A stretch of DNA of 25,423 nt, from the NCBI GenBank assembly GCA_030632865.1, contig DAOVTY010000008.1, positions 1 through 25,423 on the forward strand, read 5' to 3'. The notes under the pieces were generated by a model, which saw only the letters and a program-made list of their open reading frames with translations, searched no databases and had not been told where the DNA came from. This document shows, piece after piece, positions 16,500 to 23,670 of the stretch; position 1 is the first letter of the stretch; every line of letters begins with the position of its first letter. Both the position numbers and the translations under genes were made by a program. This DNA comes from Bacteroidota bacterium. GTDB lineage: Bacteria > Bacteroidota > Bacteroidia > Bacteroidales > Prolixibacteraceae.

Positions 16500-16724
16500 T
16501 TGCTTTTCTCTAGTTTTAATACAGGTTAAACAAAAATTACCCTACAATTTGTGAATTTAATGTAAATGCATTAAAAATAACTGTACAATAACAATCTAAT
16601 TATTCTTTTAAGGAAATTGATTTAGAAAGTAGTATGTGCTGAATTAAAAAAATGGGGAATAATTTATACACACAAGGCCTAAATTAATACAGTTAGTAAG
16701 ATTTTATAATAAGATAAAGATTAT

Positions 16725-17237
16725 TTAAGGCTGAATTACAGGCTTTAAATCGTGCATTTTTGTAGCAAAAATTAAAGGTGTATAAGGAGGAATAGATTCT
16801 GTTCCGATTCCATACGCTAAATGCGATGGAATTATCATATCTACTTCGGCTCCACTATTTAATAATGCAATTCCATCCTCGAAACCAGGAATTAGAGAAT
16901 TTTCCATATAGTTAAATTCCCAAATTCCTTCAGGAAAATGATTGAAAGAATTGTCGAATACAGTGCCATCTAAAAAATAGCCTGTGTATTCCATGAAAAT
17001 AGTGTCTCCTGCTGTAGGAAATGGACCTGTTCCTTCTTCTTGGACAACATAATAAACACCAAGATCGGTGGTGTCTACGTCAAATCCATCCTCTTCAATT
17101 TGATTTATAACTGCATCTATTTCGGCAGCTTCTAATTCGGGAGTACGTTGTTGTTCTTGCTCTTCAACTGAATCGACACAAGAAATAGTAATAAATACGA
17201 ATGAAATTACAATAAAAAATGAGATTTTTTTAAACAT
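16725..17237 (-). CDS. FKBP-type peptidyl-prolyl cis-trans isomerase lipoprotein
   Basis: A 170-residue lipoprotein foldase that catalyses proline cis-trans isomerisation, probably on the periplasmic face of a membrane. Residues 1-19 are a hydrophobic signal and Cys20 sits in a lipobox (TISC). A Glu/Gln-rich linker (EEQEQQRTPELEAAEIDAV) precedes the FKBP domain from about residue 55 to the end: GDTIFMEYTGYFLDGTVFDNS, PGFEDGIALLNSG and PSHLAYGIG carry the family's conserved aromatic pocket and the Tyr-Gly turn. The start at 17237 is preferred over an in-frame ATG at 17306 because it gives the lipoprotein signal directly and because a TAnnTTTG promoter box lies inside the longer reading. It stands alone, next to the sigma locus but with 225 bp between them. 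Confidence 0.9.
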   Translation of the reverse strand: MFKKISFFIVISFVFITISCVDSVEEQEQQRTPELEAAEIDAVINQIEEDGFDVDTTDLGVYYVVQEEGTGPFPTAGDTIFMEYTGYFLDGTVFDNSFNHFPEGIWEFNYMENSLIPGFEDGIALLNSGAEVDMIIPSHLAYGIGTESIPPYTPLIFATKMHDLKPVIQP

Positions 17238-17299
17238 GGCTTTAATCTTTAGATTAGGCGCGAAAATACAATTTTTGAGACTAATGACAAATTGATTGG

Positions 17300-17307
17300 C
17301 AAACATA
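17300..17307 (-). promoter_or_regulatory. Candidate -7 promoter element for the FKBP gene
   Basis: The minus strand reads TATGTTTG, an exact match to TAnnTTTG, 62 nt before the start chosen at 17237. No clear -33 TTTG is present. Its location inside the longer possible reading frame supports the shorter start. Confidence 0.4.
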
Positions 17308-17374
17308 TAACAAGAATTGACTAAGGTTAGGAAAAATTAACATTATTAAAATCTTTATAAATCTTATCACAATC

Positions 17375-17507
17375 GTCCGGTAAACTTACAAATGTCGAAA
17401 TTTATTGCATCACTCCGTTCGTAATAACTGTAATAACTGGATGTTGTGGTTAACGTAAGCTATCGCCATTAAGAGTGAAGTGAAGTAATCCGTAATTTCA
17501 AGCGGAC
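17375..17507. repeat. Possible remnant of a small inverted-repeat element (MITE-like)
   Basis: The left end GTCCGGTAAACTTAC (17375-17389) and the reverse complement of the right end (GTCCGCTTGAAATTAC, 17507 down to 17492) share GTCCG, then a related AT-rich stretch ending TTAC. They enclose about 100 bp with no open reading frame. No target-site duplication was recognised, so this is tentative. Confidence 0.3.
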
Positions 17508-17634
17508 ACTAATTATTTCTTATACTTCTATTTATTAGTTCAATCTGGTAAAAAATTACTCATCCTGTCATTATACTGACAATTCGAACGAATCAACTTT
17601 CATAAATTGTACTGTAATATAAAATGATTGTTGA

Positions 17635-18594
17635 ATGAGTTTGAAAGGGAAATATATTGTTCTTGTTTTTTTGATAGTAATTGTATCAAGAGTTAACGGG
17701 CAAACTTGCTGTTCTGGCGGTACTCCAATAACCGGCAATTTGGGTATACAGGGAATTGAGTCAAAAAGTTGGTATTTTCAACTCTCATACGATTTTAATA
17801 GGTTAGACAATTTGTATAGTGGCACTGAAAAATTAAATAATAATTTAAGTGAGCGGCTAACTCAAACCGTGATGTTACAAACAATTTACTCATTTACAGA
17901 AAAGTTTTCTGTAAATGGATTATTCACGCACGTATATCAAAAACGCACTATTAATACCTCCTCCGGAGATGCGCATGTTACAGAAGCAAACGGATTAGGC
18001 GATATTGTTTTGTTAGCTCAATATACTCCCTTTTTAAGTCTAAAAAGAAGTTTAACAATGGCAATTGGTCCGAAGTTGCCCGTTGGAAAATTCAATGCTA
18101 CTGATTCCGAATTTGGATTAGTGCTTTCTCCTGATTTACAACCTGGAAGTGGCTCACTTGATGGGATAATTGGAGTAAATTTTAGTGAATATCATCTTTT
18201 TAATGTGACGGGTTTAACATTTAATAGTTCAGCGGGATTTAGAATAACTACTCCTGCGCAGCGTTTTGAAGGTGATTTTGATTATCGTTTTGGCAACGAA
18301 ACAATTATTGCCATTGGATTACAGAAAAATTTAATAATTAAAAAAATTGGATTATCTCCATCGCTGTATTTTAATTTCAGAAATACCTTTCAAGATAAAA
18401 TAGAAGATTTGCAAGTTGCCGGTACAGGAGGGATTTGGATTAATATGTTTCTGGGATTAAGTATAGAGCCTAGTAACTATTGGGCTATTAATTTTAGTGG
18501 AGAACTACCTGTTTATAAGAATTTAAACGGAACCCAATTAACTACTACCTATAGAATAAATATTGGAGTAGCGATTAAAATATTCAATAATTAA
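17635..18594 (+). CDS. Outer-membrane beta-barrel-like protein with N-terminal CCSGG motif
   Basis: A 319-residue exported protein with a signal peptide (about 1-22, hydrophobic 8-18) and a mature N-terminus QTCCSGGTPITGNLG, so Cys25-Cys26 lie right at the start of the exported chain. The remainder alternates amphipathic strands and turns (YFQLSYDFNRL, ERLTQTVMLQTIYSFTEKFSVNGLFTHV, GLGDIVLLAQY, GPKLPVGKF) like a 10-14-strand porin or phenol-degradation-type transporter barrel. I recall similar CCSGG-starting proteins in other Bacteroidota, without a known function. It heads a three-gene cluster: the DUF3179 gene starts 11 nt after its stop. The twin Cys could bind a metal or form a disulfide, but that is inference. 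No clear housekeeping promoter box was found upstream. Confidence 0.7.
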   Translation: MSLKGKYIVLVFLIVIVSRVNGQTCCSGGTPITGNLGIQGIESKSWYFQLSYDFNRLDNLYSGTEKLNNNLSERLTQTVMLQTIYSFTEKFSVNGLFTHVYQKRTINTSSGDAHVTEANGLGDIVLLAQYTPFLSLKRSLTMAIGPKLPVGKFNATDSEFGLVLSPDLQPGSGSLDGIIGVNFSEYHLFNVTGLTFNSSAGFRITTPAQRFEGDFDYRFGNETIIAIGLQKNLIIKKIGLSPSLYFNFRNTFQDKIEDLQVAGTGGIWINMFLGLSIEPSNYWAINFSGELPVYKNLNGTQLTTTYRINIGVAIKIFNN

Positions 18595-18605
18595 AAATAA
18601 ATGTC

Positions 18606-19748
18606 ATGAATAAATTACTATTATTTTGTTTTACGATAACTGTTTTTTTTAGCTGCGGCGAGGATGTTACCGATGAAGTTATTGATGGATTAGTTTTTCC
18701 ACCTAAAACGCCAGATGCATCACAACCACTAACTGCCGATGTAGTTGTTTTTTACGATAAATTGGAGGGAGTGGAAATTGTATTAGCCGGAAATGCAAAA
18801 GATTTATATATCGTTTCTTTCCTCAGAATGTTAGATGGAACATTGTTGGAATTTACTTCAACAAATGATGAATTACCAATAATTATGAATGACAATGAAG
18901 GTAATAAATGGGATGTTTTTGGATTTGCAATGGAGGGACCACGGAAAGGACAACGTTTGGAATTAACTCAGTCGTTAATGGGATATTGGTTTTCGTTTGC
19001 TACATTTTATCCGGGCATTCAAATTTATCCTAATTCGGGAAAAGGGATTTATGATGGAGAGATAATTACAGGAACTAATAATTGGCTAGTTCCTCATAAT
19101 GAAGTTCGTTCGGGTGGTCCAGGTAAAGATGGTATTCCTGCTATTTCTACACCCGAATTTGGTAGTGTGGCACAATCGACATTTATGGAAAAGAGTGATT
19201 TTATTGTTGGTATTTCTGATGGTAGTAATATTAAAGCGTACCCACATGATGTGTTAGATTGGCACGAGATTGTAAACGATGGAATTGGACAAATCGATTA
19301 CTCCGTTATTTATTGTCCGCTAACCGGAACAGCAACTGCGTGGGATCGAAATGTTGATGGAAAAGTAACATCGTTTGGAGTGTCCGGCTTACTTTATAAT
19401 ACCAACATTGTTCCATACGATAGAGCTACAGATTCTAATTGGTCGCAACTGTTCGATAAAGCTATTTTTGGTAAAAATAAAGGTGAAAAACCTAAAACTT
19501 ATATGGTTTTAGAGACAACCTGGCAAACCTGGCAAAAACTTTATCCAGATTCAAAAATTATGAATTTTAATACTGGGTACAATCGGAATTATGGTAATTA
19601 TCCTTATGGAGATTATCGTGATAATTCTCGTTTAATATTCCCTGTAAAATATTTAGATTCTCGTTTGCATGCTAAAGAGCGAGTGCATGCTGTAATTATT
19701 AATGGTAAGGCACGAGTTTATCGTTTTGAAGAATTTACAGGTAATTAA
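18606..19748 (+). CDS. DUF3179 domain-containing lipoprotein
   Basis: A 380-residue lipoprotein (signal 1-16, lipobox FFSC with Cys17) of the DUF3179 family, whose function is unknown. Residues about 165-375 hold the domain: AYPHDVLDWHEIVND (211-225), VIYCPLTGTATAWDR (234-248), FGVSGLLYNTNIVPYDR (257-273), and the end RLHAKERVHAVIING (353-367). Family members, as I recall them, often have a second Cys or a selenocysteine near Cys237 in a CPLC-like motif; here the second position is Thr240, so only one thiol is present. An N-terminal portion (about 20-160) of unclear fold is also present. It is encoded 11 nt after the CCSGG protein and 1 nt before a small membrane protein, so all three are almost certainly co-transcribed. 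Confidence 0.85.
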   Translation: MNKLLLFCFTITVFFSCGEDVTDEVIDGLVFPPKTPDASQPLTADVVVFYDKLEGVEIVLAGNAKDLYIVSFLRMLDGTLLEFTSTNDELPIIMNDNEGNKWDVFGFAMEGPRKGQRLELTQSLMGYWFSFATFYPGIQIYPNSGKGIYDGEIITGTNNWLVPHNEVRSGGPGKDGIPAISTPEFGSVAQSTFMEKSDFIVGISDGSNIKAYPHDVLDWHEIVNDGIGQIDYSVIYCPLTGTATAWDRNVDGKVTSFGVSGLLYNTNIVPYDRATDSNWSQLFDKAIFGKNKGEKPKTYMVLETTWQTWQKLYPDSKIMNFNTGYNRNYGNYPYGDYRDNSRLIFPVKYLDSRLHAKERVHAVIINGKARVYRFEEFTGN

Positions 19749-19749
19749 A

Positions 19750-20154
19750 ATGGTAAGCCGTTTAGTAAACTGTTTTAAAAGTTGGGGAATAGGAGTTGTA
19801 TTTCTGAGTTTTCCGGTTCTTATAATATATCCTGAAGTAAATTTAGGTGACGATAACTGGAAAATTTTATTATTTGCTTGTTTGTTATTTCTTTTAATTC
19901 TCCTGCTTTTTGAATATATTTTTAGAAAGTATATTTATGGTTTAAAACAGTTTCGATTTTTGGTATTATATCTTATTTTAATTATTCATGAAATTGTGTT
20001 TTTTTATTTAGCACTTAATTTAACTCAGGCGGCGAATAATGAAAAATGGATTGCAGGTGTTTTATTGTTTTTACCTACATTAATTGCTTCATTTATAATA
20101 TTGCGAATCTTATTTCCTAAAAGAAATTTGATAATTGCACAGAAAGAAATATAA
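19750..20154 (+). CDS. Small integral membrane protein, function unknown
   Basis: A 134-residue protein with four predicted transmembrane helices: about 12-27 (IGVVFLSFPVLIIY), 35-55 (ILLFACLLFLLILLLFEYIF), 65-85 (FRFLVLYLILIIHEIVFFYL) and 98-118 (WIAGVLLFLPTLIASFIIL). It ends in a basic tail (FPKRNLIIAQKEI). The start at 19750 is chosen one base after the DUF3179 stop; an in-frame ATG at 19702 would add 16 residues inside that gene and gives no better N-terminus. No family is recognised. There are Cys residues only near the N-terminus and in helix 2. It completes the CCSGG-DUF3179 cluster; a role as an inner-membrane partner is only inferred from position. Confidence 0.7.
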   Translation: MVSRLVNCFKSWGIGVVFLSFPVLIIYPEVNLGDDNWKILLFACLLFLLILLLFEYIFRKYIYGLKQFRFLVLYLILIIHEIVFFYLALNLTQAANNEKWIAGVLLFLPTLIASFIILRILFPKRNLIIAQKEI

Positions 20155-20208
20155 AGAAAAGGAGTTGGGAGTACAAGTTTTAAAATTATACAACCTCGTT
20201 TGAAATAA

Positions 20209-20898
20209 TTATAAAGTTTTAGCTAAAGATTTTTTAATTACAATTCTCCGCCTGTTATATTCTATCAAATTTTGTTTTACAAGTAAGTTTAATATTGTTG
20301 TTGCTGTTTGTCTCGTTGTTGCAGCTAAACTTGCTATTTCACGATGTTTTAATTGAAATGGAATCTCAATGCCGTTTTGTGTCTCTTTTCCATGATCTTC
20401 TGCTAGTTCAATTAATAAAAATTTTATGCGCTCTTCGGCCGATTTAAACCACATTCTTTCCAGTCTAGTACGTACCTTTTTTAACCGAAACCCAATTAAC
20501 TTTGTTATTTCTAAATTTAAAAGTGGATTATTTTTTAGAATGCGTTCAAACTCCGAAACTCTAATCTGGCAAACTAATGAATCTTCTGTTACTATTGCAA
20601 AGTTATCTCTGAGCTTTTCGCCTGTTAATGCTAACTCTCCAAAAATTTCACCTTCCTTTAAAATTGCATGAATTAATTCTCGTCCTTCATCAGAATACGA
20701 TATGATTTTTACTTTTCCTTTTTTTAAAAAATATATTCTCGAAGATATGTCGTGAGGCAAATAAACAGATTCGTCACGTTTCACTGCTTTCATTACAGAG
20801 CATTCACTCAAATCCATCATCTCTGCTTTTGTCATAGATTCCAAGAAATTGAAATTCTCAAAAAACCAAAGTTTAGATTTTCCATTTGTACTTTTCAT
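20209..20898 (-). CDS. Crp/Fnr family transcriptional regulator
   Basis: A 229-residue regulator with an N-terminal cyclic-nucleotide-binding-type beta-roll (about 15-135; GEIFGELALTG is the phosphate-binding-cassette region), a dimer helix (about 138-165, RLKKVRTRLERMW) and a Crp-type winged helix-turn-helix (about 175-222; LKHREIASLAATTRQTATTILNLLVKQNLIEY, with recognition helix ATTRQTATTILNLL). There is no N-terminal four-Cys cluster as in oxygen-sensing Fnr, so the signal is unknown. The phosphate-cassette lacks the Arg-Ser pair that binds cAMP in E. coli Crp (here LALTGEKLRDNF), arguing against cAMP. It converges with the DUF3179 cluster (54-bp gap) and is divergent from the DUF255 gene (120-bp gap), so either could be a target; this is positional inference. 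Confidence 0.9.
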   Translation of the reverse strand: MKSTNGKSKLWFFENFNFLESMTKAEMMDLSECSVMKAVKRDESVYLPHDISSRIYFLKKGKVKIISYSDEGRELIHAILKEGEIFGELALTGEKLRDNFAIVTEDSLVCQIRVSEFERILKNNPLLNLEITKLIGFRLKKVRTRLERMWFKSAEERIKFLLIELAEDHGKETQNGIEIPFQLKHREIASLAATTRQTATTILNLLVKQNLIEYNRRRIVIKKSLAKTL

Positions 20899-21018
20899 GT
20901 ATGTTAACTTGTTTTTGTTTCTGTAGTATTGACGAAATTATATTCGAATCCTGACAGAAAAAATAATAATGATAAAATGTAATAGAACCTAATCATACCC
21001 AGCATTGTTATTTTACTG

Positions 21019-23121
21019 ATGAGAAAGTTAATTTTTGTATTGATAATTTTTGCAACAACAAATTGCAATAGTCAAAATTCAGATAAAATGAATAATCAGT
21101 TTACAAACAATTTAATAAATTCTACTTCGCCCTATTTGTTGCAACATGCACACAATCCTGTTAACTGGCAACCGTGGAGTAATGAGTTGATAGAGAAGGC
21201 AAAAAATGATAATAAACTTATTTTAGTGAGTATTGGTTATGCTGCCTGCCATTGGTGCCACGTAATGGAGCACGAAAGTTTCGAAGATTTGGAGGTGGCA
21301 AATTTGATGAACACAAATTTTATTTGTGTAAAGGTAGATCGTGAAGAACGACCTGATGTTGATCATTATTATATGACGGCTGTGCAGTTGATGCAGCAGC
21401 GTGGTGGCTGGCCGCTAAACATAATTGCGTTACCTGATGGTCGCCCAATATGGGGTGGTACTTATTTTGCAAAAGATAGTTGGATGAAAAGCATTTTAAC
21501 TGTAGCCGACTTCTATAAACAAAACAAGAAGCAAACAGAAGAGTATGCCGAGAATTTGCAAAATGGAATTAAACAGATCTCTTTAACAAGTGAAGTTGAA
21601 GAGATTATTTCCGCAGATTCAAAGCTCTTACAGAATGGAGTAAACGGCTGGAAAAGCAGATTCGATATGAAAGATGGAGGAAGTTCTGGTGCACCCAAAT
21701 TTCCGATGCCCGTAAACTTGGAGTTTCTGTTGTATTACGGTTTAATGAGAAGCGATGATAAATCACTTGAATTTGTGAATACTACTTTGGAAAAGATGTC
21801 ACGTGGAGGAATTTACGATCAAATTGGTGGCGGATTCGCACGTTATTCTGTTGATGATAAATGGAAAGTTCCACATTTTGAAAAAATGTTATACGATAAC
21901 GGACAGTTATTAAGTATCTATTCTAAAGGATTTCAGCAGTTTAAAAACGAGGAATTTAAAAGAGTAGCTTATGAAACTGCAGATTTTATTGAACGGGAAT
22001 TAATGGATAAATCGGGTGCATTTTACTCGTCGCTCGATGCTGATAGTGAAGGTGAAGAGGGTAAATTTTATGTTTGGAATATTACAGAATTGAAGGATAT
22101 ATTAAAGGATGATTTTGAATTGTTTTCTCATTATTTTAATATAAATCAAAAAGGGTTTTGGGAACATAATAACTATATTTTGCTACGAGATGACTCTGAT
22201 GAAAGATTCTCTCAGAAATATAATTTGACTTTGGAAAAACTTCAAGAGAAGGTGCTAATGTGGAAACGCACATTATTAAAAGAACGTACGAAACGAATTC
22301 GCCCTGGGCTAGACGATAAAACCTTGACTTCGTGGAATGCTATTGTAATTACTGGATTGACAGATGCATATAAAGCTTTTGGTGATGATCGTTTTTTAGA
22401 TTTGGCACAAAAGAATGCAAGTTTTTTGTGTAAAAATGTAATGCAAAGTAGCGGTAAACTTTTTCATAATTGGAAAAATGGGAAGGCTTCGATTGATGGT
22501 TTTTTAGAAGATTATGCATTATTAATTAATGCATCTCTCTCTCTATTTGAAGTTACAGGCGATATGCAGTGGTTAAATATAGCTACAAAACTTACCGATT
22601 TTACATTCACTAATTTTTATGATGAAACTAGTGAGCTTTTTTATTTTGCAGAGAATAATGAAAAGTCTGTTGTTACAAACCATTTCCAAAAAGAGGATAA
22701 TGTACTGCCTGCTTCCAATTCGGTAATGGCAAATAATTTGCATCGGTTGTATCTAATTTTAGGTCGCCCAAATTATTTAGTTGTTGCTAAAAAAATGTTG
22801 CAACATATTACTTTTAATTTTGCAAAATATCCGATGGCACATGCAAATTGGGGAACACTTATTTTAAAAATAACTGAACCATATTTTGAGGTAGCAATTA
22901 CAGGTAAAAATGCGCAACATATTTTTTGCGAAATGCAAGATAGTTTTCAGCCTCATATTCTTTGGGCATTCACAAAAATAAAAAGTGATGTTTCTATTCT
23001 GAAAGATAGATTTGTAAGCGATAAAAATCTGATTTATGTTTGTGAAAATGGTTTTTGCCAGTTGCCAGTAGAAAAAGTACAGAAAGCTAAAGATCTGGTT
23101 AATGTTGCAAAATATAAGTAA
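21019..23121 (+). CDS. Thioredoxin domain-containing DUF255/YyaL (SSP411-type) protein, lipoprotein-like N-terminus
   Basis: A 700-residue protein of the widespread DUF255/YyaL family. Residues about 27-190 form a thioredoxin-like domain with the family signature SPYLLQHAHNPVNWQPW (37-53), a redox-type motif CHWC (77-80) and VDREERPDVDHYYM, then GGWPLNIIALPDG. Residues about 230-620 resemble a six-hairpin (alpha/alpha)6 barrel with SRGGIYDQIGGGFARYSVD, VPHFEKMLYDNGQL and DDKTLTSWNAI. Cellular function is not established in bacteria. Unlike typical cytoplasmic members, this one begins with a hydrophobic stretch and Cys16 in a lipobox-like TTNC, so it may be exported and lipidated; if translation starts at Met24 it would be cytoplasmic. 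It is divergent from the Crp/Fnr gene and ends in a strong terminator. Confidence 0.92.
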   Translation: MRKLIFVLIIFATTNCNSQNSDKMNNQFTNNLINSTSPYLLQHAHNPVNWQPWSNELIEKAKNDNKLILVSIGYAACHWCHVMEHESFEDLEVANLMNTNFICVKVDREERPDVDHYYMTAVQLMQQRGGWPLNIIALPDGRPIWGGTYFAKDSWMKSILTVADFYKQNKKQTEEYAENLQNGIKQISLTSEVEEIISADSKLLQNGVNGWKSRFDMKDGGSSGAPKFPMPVNLEFLLYYGLMRSDDKSLEFVNTTLEKMSRGGIYDQIGGGFARYSVDDKWKVPHFEKMLYDNGQLLSIYSKGFQQFKNEEFKRVAYETADFIERELMDKSGAFYSSLDADSEGEEGKFYVWNITELKDILKDDFELFSHYFNINQKGFWEHNNYILLRDDSDERFSQKYNLTLEKLQEKVLMWKRTLLKERTKRIRPGLDDKTLTSWNAIVITGLTDAYKAFGDDRFLDLAQKNASFLCKNVMQSSGKLFHNWKNGKASIDGFLEDYALLINASLSLFEVTGDMQWLNIATKLTDFTFTNFYDETSELFYFAENNEKSVVTNHFQKEDNVLPASNSVMANNLHRLYLILGRPNYLVVAKKMLQHITFNFAKYPMAHANWGTLILKITEPYFEVAITGKNAQHIFCEMQDSFQPHILWAFTKIKSDVSILKDRFVSDKNLIYVCENGFCQLPVEKVQKAKDLVNVAKYK

Positions 23122-23140
23122 GATATATTTTTAGCATAAA

Positions 23141-23173
23141 AAAATCCCGGCGTCCACTCCGGGATTTTATAAT
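23141..23173 (+). terminator. Rho-independent terminator after the DUF255/YyaL gene
   Basis: A perfect 10-bp stem (AAAATCCCGG at 23141-23150 and CCGGGATTTT at 23159-23168) with an 8-nt loop, starting about 20 nt after the stop. It is GC-rich at the loop side and flanked by A and T runs on both sides, so it could act in both directions. Confidence 0.85.
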
Positions 23174-23602
23174 TTTTATTTCCTCCTGCGTTTATAACAA
23201 CTTAACGGGTTTGTATGCCACAAATATAATTAAAGATTTATACGCTGCTTTAAATCAGTCACTTATTTTTGCTAAAAATAATAATTCTAAATAATAATCT
23301 TGCTGCTCGTGTCCCCTATTGGGAGATGTAAGTTTTGTTTACTCAGTAATTAGTCGATTTTATTTGAACATAAATCAATTTAATAACTCCCAATTTTGTG
23401 TTCTGAATATTGTGCAAAACTCTGTTATATCCGTTTTTACTGTTTTGTCGTGGATTAATTTAATCCCTCATAAGATATGATTTTGCATCATGTTTTTTTC
23501 GGTGTCCCGTTTATACAAAATTGGAATTACTTGAAAGTGTTCAAAATATTCTTTAATAAATCGTGCCAAGATTTGTATTTTATTATTTAATCGAATTTTA
23601 TT

Positions 23603-23633
23603 TTTGATAATTAAAGTGCAGTAGTTATGTTTA
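23603..23633 (+). promoter_or_regulatory. Candidate promoter of the DPP IV-like gene (TTTG, 19 nt, TATGTTTA)
   Basis: TTTG at 23603-23606 and TATGTTTA at 23626-23633 are spaced by exactly 19 nt and differ from the Bacteroidota consensus (TTTG / TAnnTTTG) by one base. The -7 element ends 37 nt before the ATG at 23671. Confidence 0.45.
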
Positions 23634-23670
23634 CGATTTTAAATTTTTAGAAATTTTTAAATCATTTCCA

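Larger units (their letters stand above)
17238..17634. other. 397-bp non-coding gap between divergent genes
   Basis: No credible gene is present. The gap holds a candidate promoter for the FKBP gene (17300-17307), an imperfect inverted-repeat pair at 17375-17389 and 17492-17507, a 9-bp direct duplication GTAATAACT at 17421-17438, and a short TGTCA/TGACA dyad about 60 bp before the plus-strand start at 17635. Base composition in 17370-17510 is visibly less AT-rich than in the flanks. Confidence 0.6.
23122..23670. other. 549-bp non-coding gap with terminator and promoter
   Basis: No credible gene on either strand. The gap begins with the terminator at 23141-23168, has a long-range inverted repeat (ATTGGGAG at 23318-23325, CTCCCAAT at 23387-23394) overlapping a short TCCC/GGGA hairpin, two copies of GTGTCCC (near 23309 and 23502), and ends with a candidate promoter at 23603-23633. 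The rest is AT-rich and featureless to the eye. Confidence 0.6.

Noticed and set aside
17238..17306. Longer N-terminus for the FKBP gene from the ATG at 17306
   Set aside because: The extension puts 23 extra residues before a clean lipoprotein signal and covers a TAnnTTTG promoter box; the start at 17237 is better.
20155..20208. Search for a terminator between the converging membrane protein and Crp/Fnr genes
   Set aside because: No stem of convincing length with a T run was found in the 54-bp gap.
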